5,228 nt of DNA from NCBI GenBank assembly GCA_014379795.1, contig JACMLC010000467.1:1-5228 (forward strand). Direction: 5' to 3'. Of this stretch, positions 4,538 through 5,228 are shown one piece after another (within the stretch, counting starts at the first letter, position 1; each line of letters starts with the position of its first letter). Below the pieces are notes generated by a model. It made no database searches and was not told where the DNA came from. It saw only the letters and a list, made by a program, of their open reading frames with translations. The position numbers and the translations under genes were made by a program. The DNA is from Pyrinomonadaceae bacterium (GTDB lineage Bacteria; Acidobacteriota; Blastocatellia; Pyrinomonadales; Pyrinomonadaceae).

Positions 4538-5228
4538 TTATCCTGTCACTAAATTTTGCGGCTGGCCGCTCGCGAAGGCTTCGATGTTGTCTATCAGTTG
4601 GTCTGCGAGAGCCTGCATCGCTTCGTTGCTCGCCCACGCGACGTGCGGCGTGAGGATAAAGTTAGGCAATCTTAAATCAAGCAGCGGATTGCCATTGTGC
4701 GGTGGCTCTTCGCTCAGGACATCAAAGCCCGCGCCGCCAAGTTGGCCGCTCTGTAAAGCATCTGCGAGCGCGGCTTCATCCACCAGACCGCCGCGCGCCG
4801 TGTTGATTAAGAGCGCGTGGGAACGCATGCGCTTCAACTCCCCTGCTCCAATCAGGTGGCGCGTCTCATCGGTCAAAGGGCAATGAAGCGTGATGATGTC
4901 TGACGCGCTCAAAATCTCTTCAAAGCTTGTGCGCCCTTCTCTGACTTCCCGCGCGCGCTTATGTTCAGAGACGAGGACGCGCATGCCGAAAGCGCGTGCC
5001 AGCTTTCCTACAGCCTGGCCGAGCGTGCCGTGGCCGATAACGCCGAGCGTCTTTGCATGCAGGTCGCGCATCGTGTGGTTGAGCAGGCAGAATTGATTCG
5101 TCTCTTGCCACGCGCCGCGCTCTATGTCCGCGCGATGGTTGAGGAGATTACGGCTGAGCGCGAGCATCAGCATCAGTGCATGCTCGGGCACGGAATGCTT
5201 TGCATAGCCGCGCACGTTCGCCACCGCG
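4538..5228 (-). CDS. D-2-hydroxyacid dehydrogenase (NAD-dependent), N-terminus beyond window
   Basis: The frame is open to the right edge, so the first part of the catalytic domain (roughly 90 residues by family norm) is missing. Counting from the GTG codon at 5224, which is likely internal, NVRGYAKHSVPEHALMLMLA (3-22) is the family's hinge helix. GVIGHGTLGQAVG (61-73) holds the GxGxxG nucleotide-binding loop at 64-69. DIITLHCPLTDETRHLI (109-125) is the standard mid block. The catalytic set is complete: Arg144 in NTARGGLVDE, Glu173 in DVLSEEPP and His194 in LTPHVAW. Glu87 at the end of the second Rossmann strand suggests NAD rather than NADP, by family rule. The sequence style resembles glycerate / hydroxypyruvate reductases and relatives, which interconvert 2-keto acids and D-2-hydroxy acids in the cytosol. 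Phosphoglycerate dehydrogenase is less likely because no ACT or regulatory domain follows; the protein ends soon after QPQNLVTG. Exact substrate is not determined. Confidence 0.93.
   Translation of the reverse strand, partial: AVANVRGYAKHSVPEHALMLMLALSRNLLNHRADIERGAWQETNQFCLLNHTMRDLHAKTLGVIGHGTLGQAVGKLARAFGMRVLVSEHKRAREVREGRTSFEEILSASDIITLHCPLTDETRHLIGAGELKRMRSHALLINTARGGLVDEAALADALQSGQLGGAGFDVLSEEPPHNGNPLLDLRLPNFILTPHVAWASNEAMQALADQLIDNIEAFASGQPQNLVTG

Noticed and set aside
1..5228. Mobile element, prophage, toxin-antitoxin or defence island
   Set aside because: No transposase, integrase, terminal repeats, target duplication, nuclease or toxin-like pair is seen. Base and codon style look even across the genes.

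Overview
The window is a GC-rich bacterial chromosomal segment with tightly packed, intron-free genes, short spacers, weak or absent Shine-Dalgarno signals and simple-sequence inverted repeats between genes. The gene set is generic: a Nudix hydrolase, a cytoplasmic molybdopterin oxidoreductase, a subtilisin-like protease, a GNAT acetyltransferase and a D-2-hydroxyacid dehydrogenase. The style is compatible with an environmental lineage such as Acidobacteriota, but this is a guess from gene style. No rRNA, tRNA or marker gene fixes the taxonomy.

Left block, all on the minus strand (read from right to left): a 143-residue protein of unknown function (1042-1473) is followed after 11 bp by a sulfite-oxidase-fold molybdopterin oxidoreductase (350-1030). 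A 140-bp spacer (210-349) is then filled by a degenerate repeat that folds into a long hairpin. The last gene is the N-terminus of a Nudix-type hydrolase that runs off the left edge (1-209).

Centre, on the plus strand: a 193-bp divergent spacer (1474-1666) leads to a subtilisin-family (S8) serine protease with an N-terminal four-cysteine zinc-ribbon-like module, a complete catalytic set and no signal peptide (1667-3049). A small, very acidic protein with a compact C-terminal region follows 111 bp later (3161-3514). A perfect 23-bp stem with a 5-nt loop (3548-3598) then acts as a likely shared terminator for the converging genes.

Right block, minus strand: a D-2-hydroxyacid dehydrogenase whose N-terminus lies beyond the right edge (4538-5228) is followed by a GNAT acetyltransferase with an extra C-terminal half (3616-4455). 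The 82-bp spacer between them is a polypurine/polypyrimidine inverted repeat that ends 2 nt before the acetyltransferase start.

No CRISPR array, transposase, integrase, phage gene or recognised defence system is visible. The least ordinary items are the zinc-ribbon cytoplasmic subtilisin with a long insertion before its active-site serine, and the two sequence-unrelated but similarly placed intergenic inverted repeats.
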